Positions 41,101-52,700 of a stretch of DNA of 64,000 nucleotides are shown in pieces. The translations under genes were made by a program, and so were the position numbers. Below the pieces are notes generated by a model that searched no databases, was not told the DNA's origin, and was given only the letters and a program-made list of their open reading frames with translations. How positions within the stretch are numbered: position 1 is the first letter of the stretch; every line of letters starts with the position of its first letter. The DNA comes from Catonia carolina. Its lineage: Eukaryota; Arthropoda; Insecta; Hemiptera; Achilidae. The stretch lies in the NCBI GenBank assembly GCA_035578175.1, contig JAQMRL010000001.1, positions 63,821,553 through 63,885,552 on the forward strand, written 5' to 3'.

Positions 41101-41764
41101 GTCTGTAGTCTGTGTGCGTGGGCGTCGGGTGTTGGTGTGCACTGATTCGCTCAGTGCCCTGCAGTCAAGTAGTGATATATATTCACGCCACCCGCTAGTT
41201 GCAGATGTCCACGGCACCGTGAAGCAGCTTAACGATAGAGGAGTAAGCGTTGTTTTCTGCTGGGTGCCGGGTCATGCTGGAATCTCGGGAAATGAGGCTG
41301 CTGATTTGGCCGCTAAGGAGGCGGCACGCCAACCGGCCTTCACGCAATATCTGACTGTGTCAGATTTCGTGGGCCTGGTGAAGCGTGTCATCACTGATTC
41401 CTGGCAAGTAGAATGGACTGGCTCTCATGGCAACAAGCTTCGTGAAATAAAAGATAATGTTAAGCCCTGGGATACGTCACTGAGGAAGAACAGAAAGGAA
41501 GAAGTTGTCATCGCGCGACTTAGAATTGGGCCCACCAGATTAACTCATGGGTATCTCATGACGTCTGGTGATGCTCCAATTTGTGGCAGATGCGATTGTC
41601 CTTTGACAGTCAAACATGTTTTAATTGATTGCGTCTGCTACGCAGCTCTGCGTCGGCGATTCAAGATTCCCTCTGAATTAAGGTGTATACTCGGTGATGA
41701 AAGCCCCATTTTGGATGTGGCTTTAAAATTTTTACGATCTATTAGTGTGTACAACAGTGTCTGA
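38102..41764 (+). pseudogene. Family A ORF2 (A3), broken
   Basis: Same architecture as the A2 ORF2. Breaks: a 1-nt loss near 38155 (CGGGATAGTG where A2 has CGGGAAAAGTG), and a small local duplication near 38810-38830 (gaatatgaag repeated, with TAA). After 38855 the frame is open through RT (FVDDFAIY), RNase H and the C-terminal knuckle to TGA at 41762-41764. A frame without the endonuclease N-terminus is unlikely to be functional. Confidence 0.9.
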
Positions 41765-41946
41765 CAGTCTGGGGTGTTTCAATGTTTTATATGTGTAAAT
41801 AGTTTTTATTCTATAGTATATATATTTATATTAGTTGTAAGTTTGTATTTATATGACAGTCTGGGGTGTTTCATTGTTTTATATGCGTAAATAGTTTTAT
41901 TCTATTGTATATTTATTTATATTAGTTGTAAGTTGTATATATATGT
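41763..41946 (+). repeat. 92-bp tandem duplication in the A3 3' UTR
   Basis: gacagtctggggtgtttca begins at 41763 and again at 41855. A2 and A6 have one copy. Confidence 0.85.
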
Positions 41947-42202
41947 CTGTGTTATGAGGCCCCTTTACAGCCTTTTGCGACGTCCTATGTCTGTGATATT
42001 TTTTATTTTTAATGTAATTTTTAGTTTTTTTTTTGGTTGTGATACTAGTTTTTAAGATTTTAATTATATAGGTGTCAATGTTATTATTGTCATTTATTCT
42101 GACTGTGATATTAGGTTTACGTTTATGTGTATATGTTTTTGTGTTTTTTAGCGTTTTTTTATTTAATTTGTCTGTGATATTAGCTTATAAGATTTTAAGT
42201 AT

Positions 42203-42203
<1 letters not shown>

Positions 42204-42240
<37 letters not shown>

Positions 42241-42344
42241 AAAGGCGTTCTGCACTCGGGCTTTTTTACACCCTTGTGTAGAACAGCAGGCGATGATAAC
42301 CTCGCTAAGGTTTTTCGCCTTAAAAAAAAAAAAAAAAAAAAAAA
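42204..42344 (+). promoter_or_regulatory. A3 3' end: (TA)n, paired-stem block and poly(A)
   Basis: The (TA)n run (42205-42240) is longer than in A2. The stems gttctgcac/gtgtagaac and aggcga/tcgcct follow, then 22 A. A4 starts at 42345 (tcggtactgtggcaag). Confidence 0.8.
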
Positions 42345-42594
42345 ATCGGTACTGTGGCAAGAAGTGGACCATGGGTAGGAGTGTCGGAGCTCTTACTGCT
42401 GCGTGCGAGCCTCTGGGACGTCGGTATCAGTGGGTCAGGCAGTACCTGACTCCCCGGCCCGGATGAAATATGTGGGAGATGGCTGCCGGGAGTACTCGGC
42501 CGAGTCCTTCATTTTACTAGGGACCTGCGGCGTGCACGGGTCATCTCTCCGCCCGCACCTTGCTTTCACGATGACTGGAAAAGCACATAAGATA

Positions 42595-43856
42595 ATGTTA
42601 CACAAACAATCTTCCCCCGGTATGAAAAGACTATGGTCTAGCTTGTCGGACGATAGTGATAACAGTGGTGATAACACAGACAAATTTTTTGTTGTTCGTT
42701 GTGTTGCAGAAGAAGGGTCGCTGTCAAAAGTTTCCCCCTTCATTATTAACAGGTCTGTTCAGTCGGTTTGTGGCTCGCCACACTCTATTAAGAAATTAAG
42801 GAATGGTACTTTGTTAATTGAAACAACGTCTGCGAAGCAAAGTAGCAGCGTTGGTAAAATTACTCAAATCGGAAGTACTGCAGTTACCGTTGAACCGCAT
42901 AGGTCCCTCAACTCATCTCGAGGAGTGGTTTACTCTCGAGTTATACAAGATATGTCTGAGGCTGAGTTATTGGAGGAGCTTACCTCCCAGAGAGTAACGC
43001 AAGTCAAAAGAGTTATGCGTCGGGAAAATGGAATTGATGTCGGTACCCGACACTTATCATAACATTTTCCACCCCTCAACCTCCGGATCGTCTTAAGTTG
43101 GGTTACTTGTCTGTTCGAGTGAGACCGTATGTCCCAAACCCTCTGCGCTGTTTTCCGTGCCAGGAATACGGACATACGAAAACAAACTGCAAGAAACCTG
43201 CGATATGCGCAAAGTGCAGTTCACCTGACCACTTAGACAGCGAATGCACTTCTGAAAAAGAACTCTGTGCAAACTGTAAAGGAAGTCATTCAGCGAGGTC
43301 TCGGGAATGCCCCAAGTATAAAGAAGAACGGGAAATTCAGAAAATTTCGTCTGAACAGAAGCTTTCTTTTCCCGCTGCCCGGAGCGAGTACAGAAAACGA
43401 AATAGCATTCGAAATGCAGTCCAGCCTGACATTTCGTTTGCAGCTGCAACTAGTGTCCAGTCTCGTGTGTCTGGTGAGTGCTCGTCATGCGTTGAGTTGA
43501 AGAGTGTTGTTGAGAACCTAACTAAACAGGTTGCTTCCCTGACTTCTGCACTGAAAGCTTTATTAAGCACCAAACAGAGTGAAATTGGTTTGAAGAGTTC
43601 AGTGCCTCAAGTTGGTAACCTTTCTGCGACGCAGAATACAAAAGTTCAGCTATCAAATAAGACAGTCGCCTCTACCTCAAAGGGGAAACCCCTTTCATTG
43701 CCCAAGACGCTTCCAGTGGATGCGTCTAAATTTCTAAAATCTCCTTCGTCTGGGTCCAAGATCCACGATATGATGGGAGATCCATCGGCCCTTGATAAGG
43801 GCTTTATACAAGTCAAAGGAAAGAAAGGGAAGGAGAAAATTGTGTTTGACACATAA
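42595..43856 (+). pseudogene. Family A ORF1 (A4), one frameshift
   Basis: ATG at 42595; an in-frame ATG also lies at 42571. The frame slips near 43045 (tacccgac against taccccgac in A3). It then continues through the three knuckles (first one CFPCQEYGHTKTNC, with Q to P) and the coiled coil to TAA at 43854-43856. Apart from this 1-nt loss it is as long as the A5 ORF1. Confidence 0.88.
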
Positions 43857-43891
43857 GTCCTTTTCTTTCTGAAATACCCTTTAATAATATT

Positions 43892-46800
43892 ATTCAATGG
43901 AATGTTCGCGGGATCCGGTCTAGGTATGAAGACATAAAGTTATTGATCCGGGAAAAGTGTCCGATTGCGCTGTGCCTGCAGGAGACGATGTTACAGCCTG
44001 ATGTCTCAATCTCCGTTCGTGGATACGAGATGTTTAGGAAAGATTCTCTGCATGGTGGCCCTGGTGGGGGGGGGGGCGCTATATTACTTCACCAGTCAAT
44101 GCAAGGGATAAGTCTGGATATTCTGACGGATCTTCAGGCCGTGGCAATCAGGATTACTGTCCCGTTGTCAGTTTGTGTGTGTAATATTTACTTACCACCA
44201 AATAGAGAAATTTCATACCTAGCCATACGAGAATTACTGGAACAGTTACCAAGTCCATGTATATTACTAGGAGATTTCAATGGTCACCATTATTCTTGGG
44301 GCTCCTCACTGTGCAATGGTAGATGTCACATGGTGGAGAGGGTCCGAAGTGATTTAGACTTATGTCTATTGAACGATGGATCTGAAACATTCATGTCATC
44401 CTCAACAGGATCCTGGTCGTGCTTGGACCTTACTTTCTGCAGCCCGTCCCTTGTTCCAAGGTTGATGTGGAGAGTACTGCCAGACCTGTACGGAAGTGAT
44501 CACCGACCGGTGGTGGTCGAGTTTTTTGACTATCAGTCTGTCGATGACCTTCCAAAACGATGGATAGAGAAGCTTGCACGGTGGGATGAGTTTTCAAGTT
44601 TGATGGAATCTGAATACGAAGATGATGATGATGCACGAAACCTGTTGTCTTCCTTTGTGGAGAGGATGTCTACAGCAGCTGCCCGGAGCATTCCTAAAAC
44701 ATCAGGAAAAGCGCGGCGACCGCCGGTGCCTTGGTGGAATAATCAGTGTAAGGAGGCTCTTCAGGACCGCCGTAGGGCCCTGCGAATTTTTAGTCGCAGA
44801 CCTACGGATGTTAACCTGGAAGCTTACCGAAGAGCTCGGGCCTGCTGTAGGCGTATCGTTCTAGAGAGTAAGAGAGAGTCATGGAGCTGTTGTGTTGCAG
44901 ATATTAACAGAAGTACCCCTGTGACAACGGTGTGGAGAAGACTGCTGTCCGTGTGTGGAAAGACGTCTCCGCACCGAGTTGCAGGGTTGCAAACTGACGG
45001 TTCCGTGATTACGTCACCAATCGACATTGCGAATGCAATTGGTTCTTCGTTAAGATCAGCGTCTCTCACGTCTTCATATTCAATTCAATTCCAAAATGAT
45101 AAGCATACCATTGAATCTCTTCCTTTTCATGTAGCGGACGCGAATGGTCCTCTGAACATTCCTTTCTCATTGCCTGAACTAAGAAAAGCGCTCAAAGTGT
45201 ATCGAAATACCTCGCCTGGAGGAGATGAAATAACACTTTCGATGATTGCGCATTTACCAGATTCTGGTTTAAGGCAGCTCCTACATATTTTTAATAAAAT
45301 ATATGCTTCTAGAAAGCTTCCAGAATTTTGGAAAGAAGCAATTGTTGTCCCGATCCTCAAACCTGGCAAAGATAAAATGTTGGCCTCCAGCTATCGCCCC
45401 ATCTCTTTGACAAGTGTTGTATGTAAGGTGATGGAAAGAATGGTGAATAGTCGTCTCATGTGGTATCTGGAAAAGAATGACTTCCTCGCTCCTGAACAGA
45501 GTGGTTTTCGGAGAGGGAGGTCTTCGACAGACCACTTGGTGGCCCTTGAGACGGCTATCTGCAATGCGTTTGCATTGCGGCAGCGCCTCGTTGCCGTATT
45601 CTTTGATTTGAAAAAAGCATATGATACGGCTTGGCGACGAGGTATTCTTAATACCTTGCGGGAGTGGGGCATCGCTGGGAACATGTTGGCCTTCATTAAA
45701 GACTTTCTGGATGACCGATCATTTCGTGTAAGGGTTGGTCAGAGTTTGTCAAAAAGGTTTGATTTGGAAAATGGTATACCGCAGGGGAGTGTAATTAGTT
45801 GTACTCTATTTGCGATTGCCATTAACAATATTGTGAAATGTTGCGTATACCCTATTAAATGTTGTTTGTTTGTAGATGATTTTGCGATATACAGGGTGAT
45901 TCATGAAGTTCTCCCCCCACTTCTACAGCACATTGTACTAGTAAAAATAATGAAAAAATGTTATATAAACATAGGTCCGAAAACGCTTCGTTAGCGAGTT
46001 ACAGCTAGCGAAAGTTTCGCCTGGATTTCAGTTCACCAGGTGAAATGAGGTCTTCCTGGAATTGTGGTAAGGTAGATTAAGGGGCGAATTCCATCATTTC
46101 TTATGGTTTTTGATCTGATAAATTGAATAAAACAGGTCCCAGAACTGTAAGTTAAATAGTTTTTGAGAAAACCAGTGTCAAATGCAAAAAATGGAGTGAA
46201 AATCACATTTTTTCATCTATGGGCAAGAATAACTTTGTTATTTCACCAAGAAACAGTTAAAAATTTTCAATAAAAAATGTAGAAAATTTTATTCTGAACA
46301 AACCGGTGTAAATAAAGTACACAGAAAGCGAATAGTTTTTGAGAAAACCAGTGTCAAATGCAAAAAAATGGAGTGAAAAAAACACATTTTTTCATTTTAG
46401 TTTTTCCGGTTAATTTTACTTTGTACTCTTATGAATAAAAACTCATTTAATCAAACATCTATTCGCTTTCTGTGTACTTTATTTACAACGGTTTGTTCAG
46501 AATAAAATTTTCTACATTTTTTATTGAAAAATTTTAACTGTTTCTTGGTGAAATAACACAGTTATCCTTGCCCAAAGATGAAAAAATGTGATTTTCACTC
46601 CATTTTTTGCATTTGACACTGGTTTTCTTAAAAACTATTTAACTTACAGATCTGGGACCTGTTTTATTCAATTTATCAGATCAAAAACCATAAGAAATGA
46701 TTGAATTTGCCCCTTAATCTACCTTACCACAATTCCAGGAAGACCTCATTTCACCTGGTGAACTGAAATCCAGGCGAAACTTTCGCTAGCTGTAACTCGC

Positions 46801-48568
46801 TAACGAAGCGTTTTCGGACCTATGTTTATATAACATTTTTTCATTATTTTTACTAGTACAATGTGCTGTAGAAGTGGGGGGGAGAACTTCATGAATCACC
46901 CTGTATGTTGCATCTAGAAATGTTGTTTCAGCTGAACGAGCCCTACAGCTAACTATATACCGTCTTGAGAAATGGTCACGACAAACTGGCTTTAATTTTT
47001 CTCCTGAGAAAACTAAATGCATCCAGTTTTGCCGGATTCGGACTGATAATATTCCAAGACTGTATTTAATGGGTCAGCATATTAAGGTTAGCACTGAAAT
47101 CAGGTTTCTAGGTATAATATTCGATAAAAGACTTACATGGGTTCCGCATATTAAAGACCTACGGGCTAGGTGCTTAAAGGTGGTTGATATTCTGCGTGTT
47201 CTTACAGGTACATGTTGGGGAGCTGATAGATCATGTATGTTAAGGTTCTACAAGGCTCTAGTGCGATCTCGTATAGATTATGGCGCTGTAGCGTACTCAT
47301 CTGCTACTCCCACTTCGCTAAGAATGCTTGACAGTATTCACAATTCATGTTTACGATTGTCTACAGGTGCTTTCCGTTCTAGCCCTGTTGTCAGCATCTT
47401 AGTTGAAAGTGGAGAAGTGTCGTTACACAGACGTCGCCAGCAGCTTCTATTGACGTACTTTGCTAAGTTGAAAGCTAGACCTTACCATTTTTTGCATGAG
47501 ATCATTCTTAACAACCCGTGTCATGATTTGCATCTGATGAACGCCCGACAACCTTCACCATTCAGTGTAAGAGCGTTGGAGATATGCAACAACCTCGATA
47601 TTGCTATTCCTCGTGTCTACCCATGTAATTCTTATCTATTTCCACCCTGGACCATTGCTCAGTTACACTTTAACTTTGAGATGTGTAAATACTCAAAGGC
47701 AGGCACACGTTCTGTGGTATTTAATAGCATTTTCAGTGAATTAGTTGAAGCTATTAAACCATCTACGGTTGTATACACTGATGGATCAAAGTCGTATGTT
47801 GGAATTGGTTGCTCGTTTGTTGCTAATGGGAAAACCTATTTGTTTGGATTACCTGCGGGAACCAGTGTTTACACGGCTGAACTTTATGCTATCAGCAAAG
47901 CTCTTTCTGTAGTCTGTGTGCGTGGGCGTCGTGTGTTGGTGTGCACTGATTCGCTCAGTGCTCTCCAGTCGATTAATGATGTGTATTCACGCCACTTGCT
48001 AGTTGTTGACGTCCTCGGCACTGTGAAGGAGCTGAATGATAGAGGAGTAAGCGTTGTTTTCTGCTGGGTTCCGGGTCACGCTGGAAACTCGGGAAATGAG
48101 GCTGCTGATCTGGCCGCTAAGGAGGCGGCACGCCAACCGGCCTTCACGCAATATCTGACTGTGTCAGATTTCGTGGGCCTGGTGAAGCGTGTCATCATTG
48201 ATTCCTGGCAGGTAGAATGGACTGGCTCTCATGGCAACAAGCTTCGTGAGATAAAGCATGACGTTAATCCTTGGCCTACGTCGCTGAGGAAGAACAGAAG
48301 GGAAGAGATTGTCATCGCGCGACTTAGAATTGGACACACCAGATTAACGCATGGGTATCTCATGACGTCTGGTGATGCTCCAATGTGTGGCAGATGTGAT
48401 TGTCCTTTGACAATTAAACATGTGTTGGTAGATTGCGTCTGCTACGCAGCTCTACGTCGGCGATTCAAGATACTCTTCCAGTTACGAGATGTACTCGGCG
48501 ACGATAGCCATGTTTTGGACTCAACGTTAAGATTACTTAGATCCATTAGTGTGTACAACAGTGTCTGA
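43892..48568 (+). pseudogene. Family A ORF2 (A4), split by the palindromic element
   Basis: Reads IQWNVRGIRSRY (from 43892) through endonuclease and RT up to FVDDFAIY at 45889. There the 1-kb palindrome enters, and ORF2 resumes at 46906 (VASRNVVSAE) to TGA at 48566-48568. The insertion sits immediately after the RT catalytic Asp pair. Outside it I see no stop. With the element excised and one TA removed the frame would be continuous, so the copy was probably open when the palindrome arrived. Confidence 0.9.
45892..46903. mobile_element. Palindromic (foldback) non-autonomous DNA element with TA duplication
   Basis: The 1012-bp element begins CAGGGTGATTCATGAAG and ends with the reverse complement. 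Arms 45892-46335 and 46459-46903 (about 445 bp each) pair almost perfectly around a 123-bp centre. Flanking TA (45890-45891, 46904-46905) is a Tc1/mariner-type duplication. It has no coding capacity. A block near 46155-46200 (gagaaaaccagtgtcaaatg) is repeated near 46343 in the centre. Confidence 0.93.
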
Positions 48569-48970
48569 TAGGGAAATATTAATATTAGTTTAATTTTATA
48601 TGTGTATTTGTGTATGTTTTTTATTTATTTATTAATTTTTGTTATTTTTTTTATGGCCCCTTTACAGCCTTTTGTTTTTACCGTCAGGTCTGTGATATTA
48701 GCTTTTAATTTATATTATTTTTTGTTTGCTGTGATACTAGTATGTAAGATTTTTATTTGTTAAGTTGTAAATATTATTTATTCTGTCTGTGATATTAGGT
48801 TTAAGCTTATGTTCGTATGTTAATGTATTTTCTGTGATATTTCTAGTTTGTAAGACGTTTTATATTATAATAAGATTACTTTCTACACTTGGGCCCTTTA
48901 CCCCCATGTGTAGAATAACGGGCGTTGATAACCGTCCTGGTTTTTCGCCTAAAAAAAAAAAAAAAAAAAA
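48569..48970 (+). promoter_or_regulatory. A4 3' UTR, paired-stem end and poly(A)
   Basis: Repeated tgtgatatta motifs, then ttctacac (from 48889) with gtgtagaa, gggcg with cgcc, and poly(A). No long (TA)n run, unlike A2 and A3. Confidence 0.75.
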
Positions 48971-48982
48971 TCAGTACCGCTC
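48971..48982. repeat. Target-site duplication flanking the A3-A4 pair, right
   Basis: Identical to 35883-35894. Confidence 0.93.
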
Positions 48983-50056
48983 AATCGTTAGGCACGAGCA
49001 AACTATCGTTTTATTCAGCGTGAAAGATGTATTAATAACATGAACTATTGATTGGCCAATGTTGTAGACTTTTTAAAATTTTGAAAAATAGACGTGGCCA
49101 TGGGGTGGGCGCTACTATACATGTTCCAAGGCTATGTAAGTGATATCCTGTCAGACTGCCTACCTGATAGCCCTCTCTTACGTTGTAGGGTGCATAGTGT
49201 ACAAAGCACGTAACAAAGATCTAACACTAAGCGCCTACTCGAAAAATGTTGGCCTACATGAAAAATGAATTAAAGCTCTTTTCCACGGAGGTTTAATTGT
49301 GCGAAGTAAATCTTGGAAAAGAAACAGTGGACGAATTTGAAATTGTTTTTGCATCACTCCATGGCGAAAATAATATGTACTCACAGTGTCCGAAGAAGAG
49401 TTATTAAAAAACTGCGAACAAGACTAACGGAAAAATTTCCAAATCTGTGCCCACAAGCTATTAACGCCTAAGCTAGATCAAGGACATTTATTAGGATCAG
49501 GTGATTTAATGAGAACAAATCAAACGATAGCAACTGCATGAACAAAGCTAAAAAATGGATACATTCAAAAAATAATATTGTTGTTAGCGTTAATTCGCAT
49601 TTGTTATGTAAGATTTTTATTTTAATTGTATTTTTTTATTTTCTTTCCAGTCTCTTCGTAGATCATACTCATCTTTAGAATAAGAGTAAGGGTTTTACGC
49701 AACCCAAAATGTTTTTGTCACATATTGTTTTTAGAAAGTCGTATTATTTATGCATTATTGCTATCTATTGTTTTATAAATAATGTTTCGGACATTGCTAA
49801 TGATAACAAAGTGTAAACATTTATTCTTAATTCATTAGGCATATTTTAAGATGAGTAGCCGAGAAAGTATGTGTAACCAGAGTGTAGACAGCGCAGTGTC
49901 AGAGCAGTGACGCCACAGCCGAACAGCTGTTTGTACAACTTTTTCGAGCGCCATGAGACAGCCCTTTAATGGTCCTGAGTTTATGCATAGTATATGTAGG
50001 CCTATATCTACCTAACTAATCATATTTCATGAAAAACAGCTTTTAGAAAAAAAATG
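48983..50056. other. No gene recognised
   Basis: AT-rich DNA with short frames only. It is the natural continuation of the sequence left of 35883, but I cannot assign it to a family. Confidence 0.35.
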
Positions 50057-50494
50057 TCACCTGACATGTTTTTGCACAGGCCGATTCATATGTACAACTC
50101 GTTTGTCCCTCCACTTCCGACAAAATAAGTGATTTCTGCAACGGAAGGACATTTCACCTTTTTCTAATTTTGTCTCAAGTAAGCCTGGTGGTAATTTCTG
50201 TCTATTTACTTGTACAGTACGGACTGCTAAAGTTATATGTTGCCACAAGAGATCTAAGAGTATTGGGCTGGAATATAAACGGTCCATGTATATACTACAT
50301 GGCTTTTTCCAAGAATGCCGTCACAAAGCCGAAAAATTACTGAACTAATTTTGTTTTGGTCTTTATTTTTACCTCCACTGTACACCTCCAAATTTGCCAC
50401 ATATCCTGACCTGGCATCTGATAATATGTAGAATTTGCCATACCTGGTAGGTTTATTTTTCATGTAACTCTGAATTGCACTCTCCCCCTGAGAG
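50057..50494 (-). pseudogene. piggyBac PB2 transposase, C-proximal part
   Basis: Reads GESAIQSYMKNKPTRYGKFY, LSDARSGYVANLEVYSG, then a frameshift near 50290 to YMDRLYSSPILLDLL, RTVQVNRQKLPPGLL and KWRDKRVVHM, where it ends. These are the central blocks of a piggyBac DDE domain. The later catalytic region and the Cys-rich C-terminus are gone. The upstream part lies at 60883-61552. About seven or eight residues around the conserved PFKG-type block are missing between the two. Confidence 0.85.
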
Positions 50495-52700
50495 CACTGA
50501 TTCGCTCAGTGCCCTGCAGTCGATTAGTGATGTATATTCACGCCACCCGCTAGTTGCAGATGTCCACGGCACCGTGAAGCAGCTTAACGATAGAGGAGTA
50601 AGCGTTGTTTTCTGCTGGGTTCCGGGCACGGACTTAGTATGATAGGGACGGAGCGTACGTATCTTAATACACGCAACGAAACTGTGTCCAACTCCGGCCA
50701 CTTGGAGAAAAGAGAAGGTTGTATAAATTTAAAAATCGAGCTAGGGTCGCCTCCCACTCCTTACACTCTCGGTTACATGTATATGTTGTATATACAGTGG
50801 GAATAGCTCATTTAACTGTAATGCAGGGAAATTGTAATAGTATAAGAAATATATATACATTTGTTATGAGATGATTATTGTATTGTTTATTGATCACCAA
50901 TTACATAAATTAAAATTATTATCTATCTATTATATACTGTTATAATGTATATTTTATGAAATCGTATATTTATTTTCATGTGCAGAAAATCCACTTTTTA
51001 AATTGCACTGTCAGCGATTCGATCCCTATCCAAAATGTAGTAATTCTTTAAGTAGTATTTGCTATTTATATACATCAAAACAAACAATGTTAATGTTTAA
51101 TATATCTTTAAATTATTGATTCATGAAAAGAATTAACTTTGTAAATAAATGTCTTTTGTTGGAGCGTTTATCAAATGCATGGTTATTTATGTAAAACATT
51201 CTAACTTTAATGAATTTTTGAACAACTGCTTTAATTAATGAAGGCGAATGAGTACGCAAAAATTCCTGTTCTGAAAATTGTTTGTAGCAACAAAAATCTG
51301 TTTTCAGGTCTTTTAATAGAATAGATAACCATTGTTTGTCATTAAAAAAAAGGAAAGGCAATAAAAGTGTATTTCGAGGGTAATTAAGCGGGGGAATACC
51401 CTGGCATGTTTTCCCTAATAATGGTTTCTTTTGAAATTCAAAAATGGTCTTGTTAGGGAAAAAGTTGTTATAAAAATAGAAACTATTTATATATTTTTAA
51501 CAGTATAATGTATAATCTTATATTGTATCTGTTCATTACAATTGTATACAATGTTAATCTGTAAAATCCCTAAAAATTATTAGATGGTTTAAATTCCATA
51601 TACTTGCCTGAATTTTTTCATTTTATACAAAATACACATTATATAAGTGCGTGAGAATATAACTCGAGTTTTAATTATATAAATTTTTTGTCACAATGAT
51701 TGTAATATTTTGAAAAGTTTTATTGAATTTGTAATATAATGAAAATATCAGACCTGTCGTGCATTGTATATAGGTGCTATCTGCATATATTATATAGTAT
51801 ATACCTGCTGCGCGCATCTTATTAAATATAGCTCAGTCTTTGCTTTGGAGTGGGAGTTGGGCCTAGCTCACTTTTCTCTGTTTCTCTTTTTTCCGTATCC
51901 CCTCTTTAGACACAGATTTTTGAATTTACGCTCCGTCCCTATCATACTAAGTCCGTGGTTCCGGGTCATGCTGGAATCTCGGGAAATGAGGCTGCTGATC
52001 TGGCCGCTAAGGAGGCGGCTCGTCAACCGGCCTTCACGCAATATCTGACTGTCAGATTTCGTGAGCCTGGTGAAGCGTGTCATCATGATTCCTGGCAGGT
52101 AGAATGGACTGGCTCTCATGGCAACAAGCTACGGGAGATAAAACATAGTGTTAAGGCTTGGCCTACGTCACTGAGGAAGAACAGAAGGGAAGAAGTTGTC
52201 ATCGCGCGACTTAGAATTGGGCCCACCAGATTAACCCACGGGTATCTCCTGACGTCTGGTGATGCTCCAATTTGTGGCAGGTGCGGTTGTCCTTTGACAA
52301 TCAAACATGTATTAGTTGATTGCGTCTGCTACGCAGCTTTGCGTCGGCGATTTAAGATTCCCTCTGAATTAAGGTATTTACTCGGTGACGAAAGCCCTAT
52401 TTTGGACGCGGCTTTAAAATTTTTACGATCCATTAGTGTGTACAACAGTGTCTGACAGTCTAGGGTGATCTGCAATGTTTTATATGTCTTAATTAGTTTT
52501 ATCCTAAAGTACTATATGTTTTATATTAGTTATAAGTTTATATTTATATGTCTGTGTTTTTATTATGTGGCCTCTTTACAGCCTTTTGCGACCTCTTATG
52601 TCTGTGATATTTTTTTCTGAATGTATTTTTTAATTTTTTGGTTGTGATACTAATTTTTAAGATTTTATTTGCATAAGTGTCAACGTCGTTATTGTTATTT
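50495..52700 (+). pseudogene. Family A copy A6, RNase H to 3' UTR, split by a TIR element
   Basis: 50495-50626 matches the RNase H region (CTDSLSAL to FCWVPG). After the insert, 51958-52455 reads VPGHAGISGNEAADLAAKEA through CGRCGCPLTIKHVLVDC to VYNSV-stop. A 2-nt loss near 52050 breaks the frame (ctgactgtcagattt). The 3' UTR of the A2/A3 subtype continues to about 52700, where a different sequence begins. No poly(A) of its own remains. Confidence 0.88.
50627..51957. mobile_element. Non-autonomous DNA transposon, 31-bp TIRs, 8-bp duplication
   Basis: Starts CACGGACTTAGTATGATAGG and ends with the reverse complement; the perfect TIR is about 31 bp (50627-50657, 51927-51957). GTTCCGGG flanks both sides (50619-50626, 51958-51965), and removing one copy restores the A6 reading WVPGHAG. 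The 1331-bp body is AT-rich with no transposase. An 8-bp duplication fits hAT, P or Merlin; the TIR start does not decide between them. Confidence 0.92.

Larger units (their letters stand above)
35895..42344 (+). mobile_element. Family A copy A3, longest 5' end in the window
   Basis: 6.45 kb: 5' UTR of about 0.9 kb with two tandem monomers, ORF1, ORF2, 3' UTR, poly(A) (about 42323-42344). The left end is fixed by the target duplication. The 3' end joins A4 directly without a clear duplication. Confidence 0.92.
42345..48970 (+). mobile_element. Family A copy A4, carrying a palindromic insertion
   Basis: Starts at the last bases of a 5' UTR monomer and ends in 20 A at 48951-48970. Excluding the 1012-bp palindromic element it is 5.6 kb. 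The 3' UTR subtype (gatagggaaatattaat) is that of A1, not of its neighbour A3. The right flank is the shared target duplication. Confidence 0.92.
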
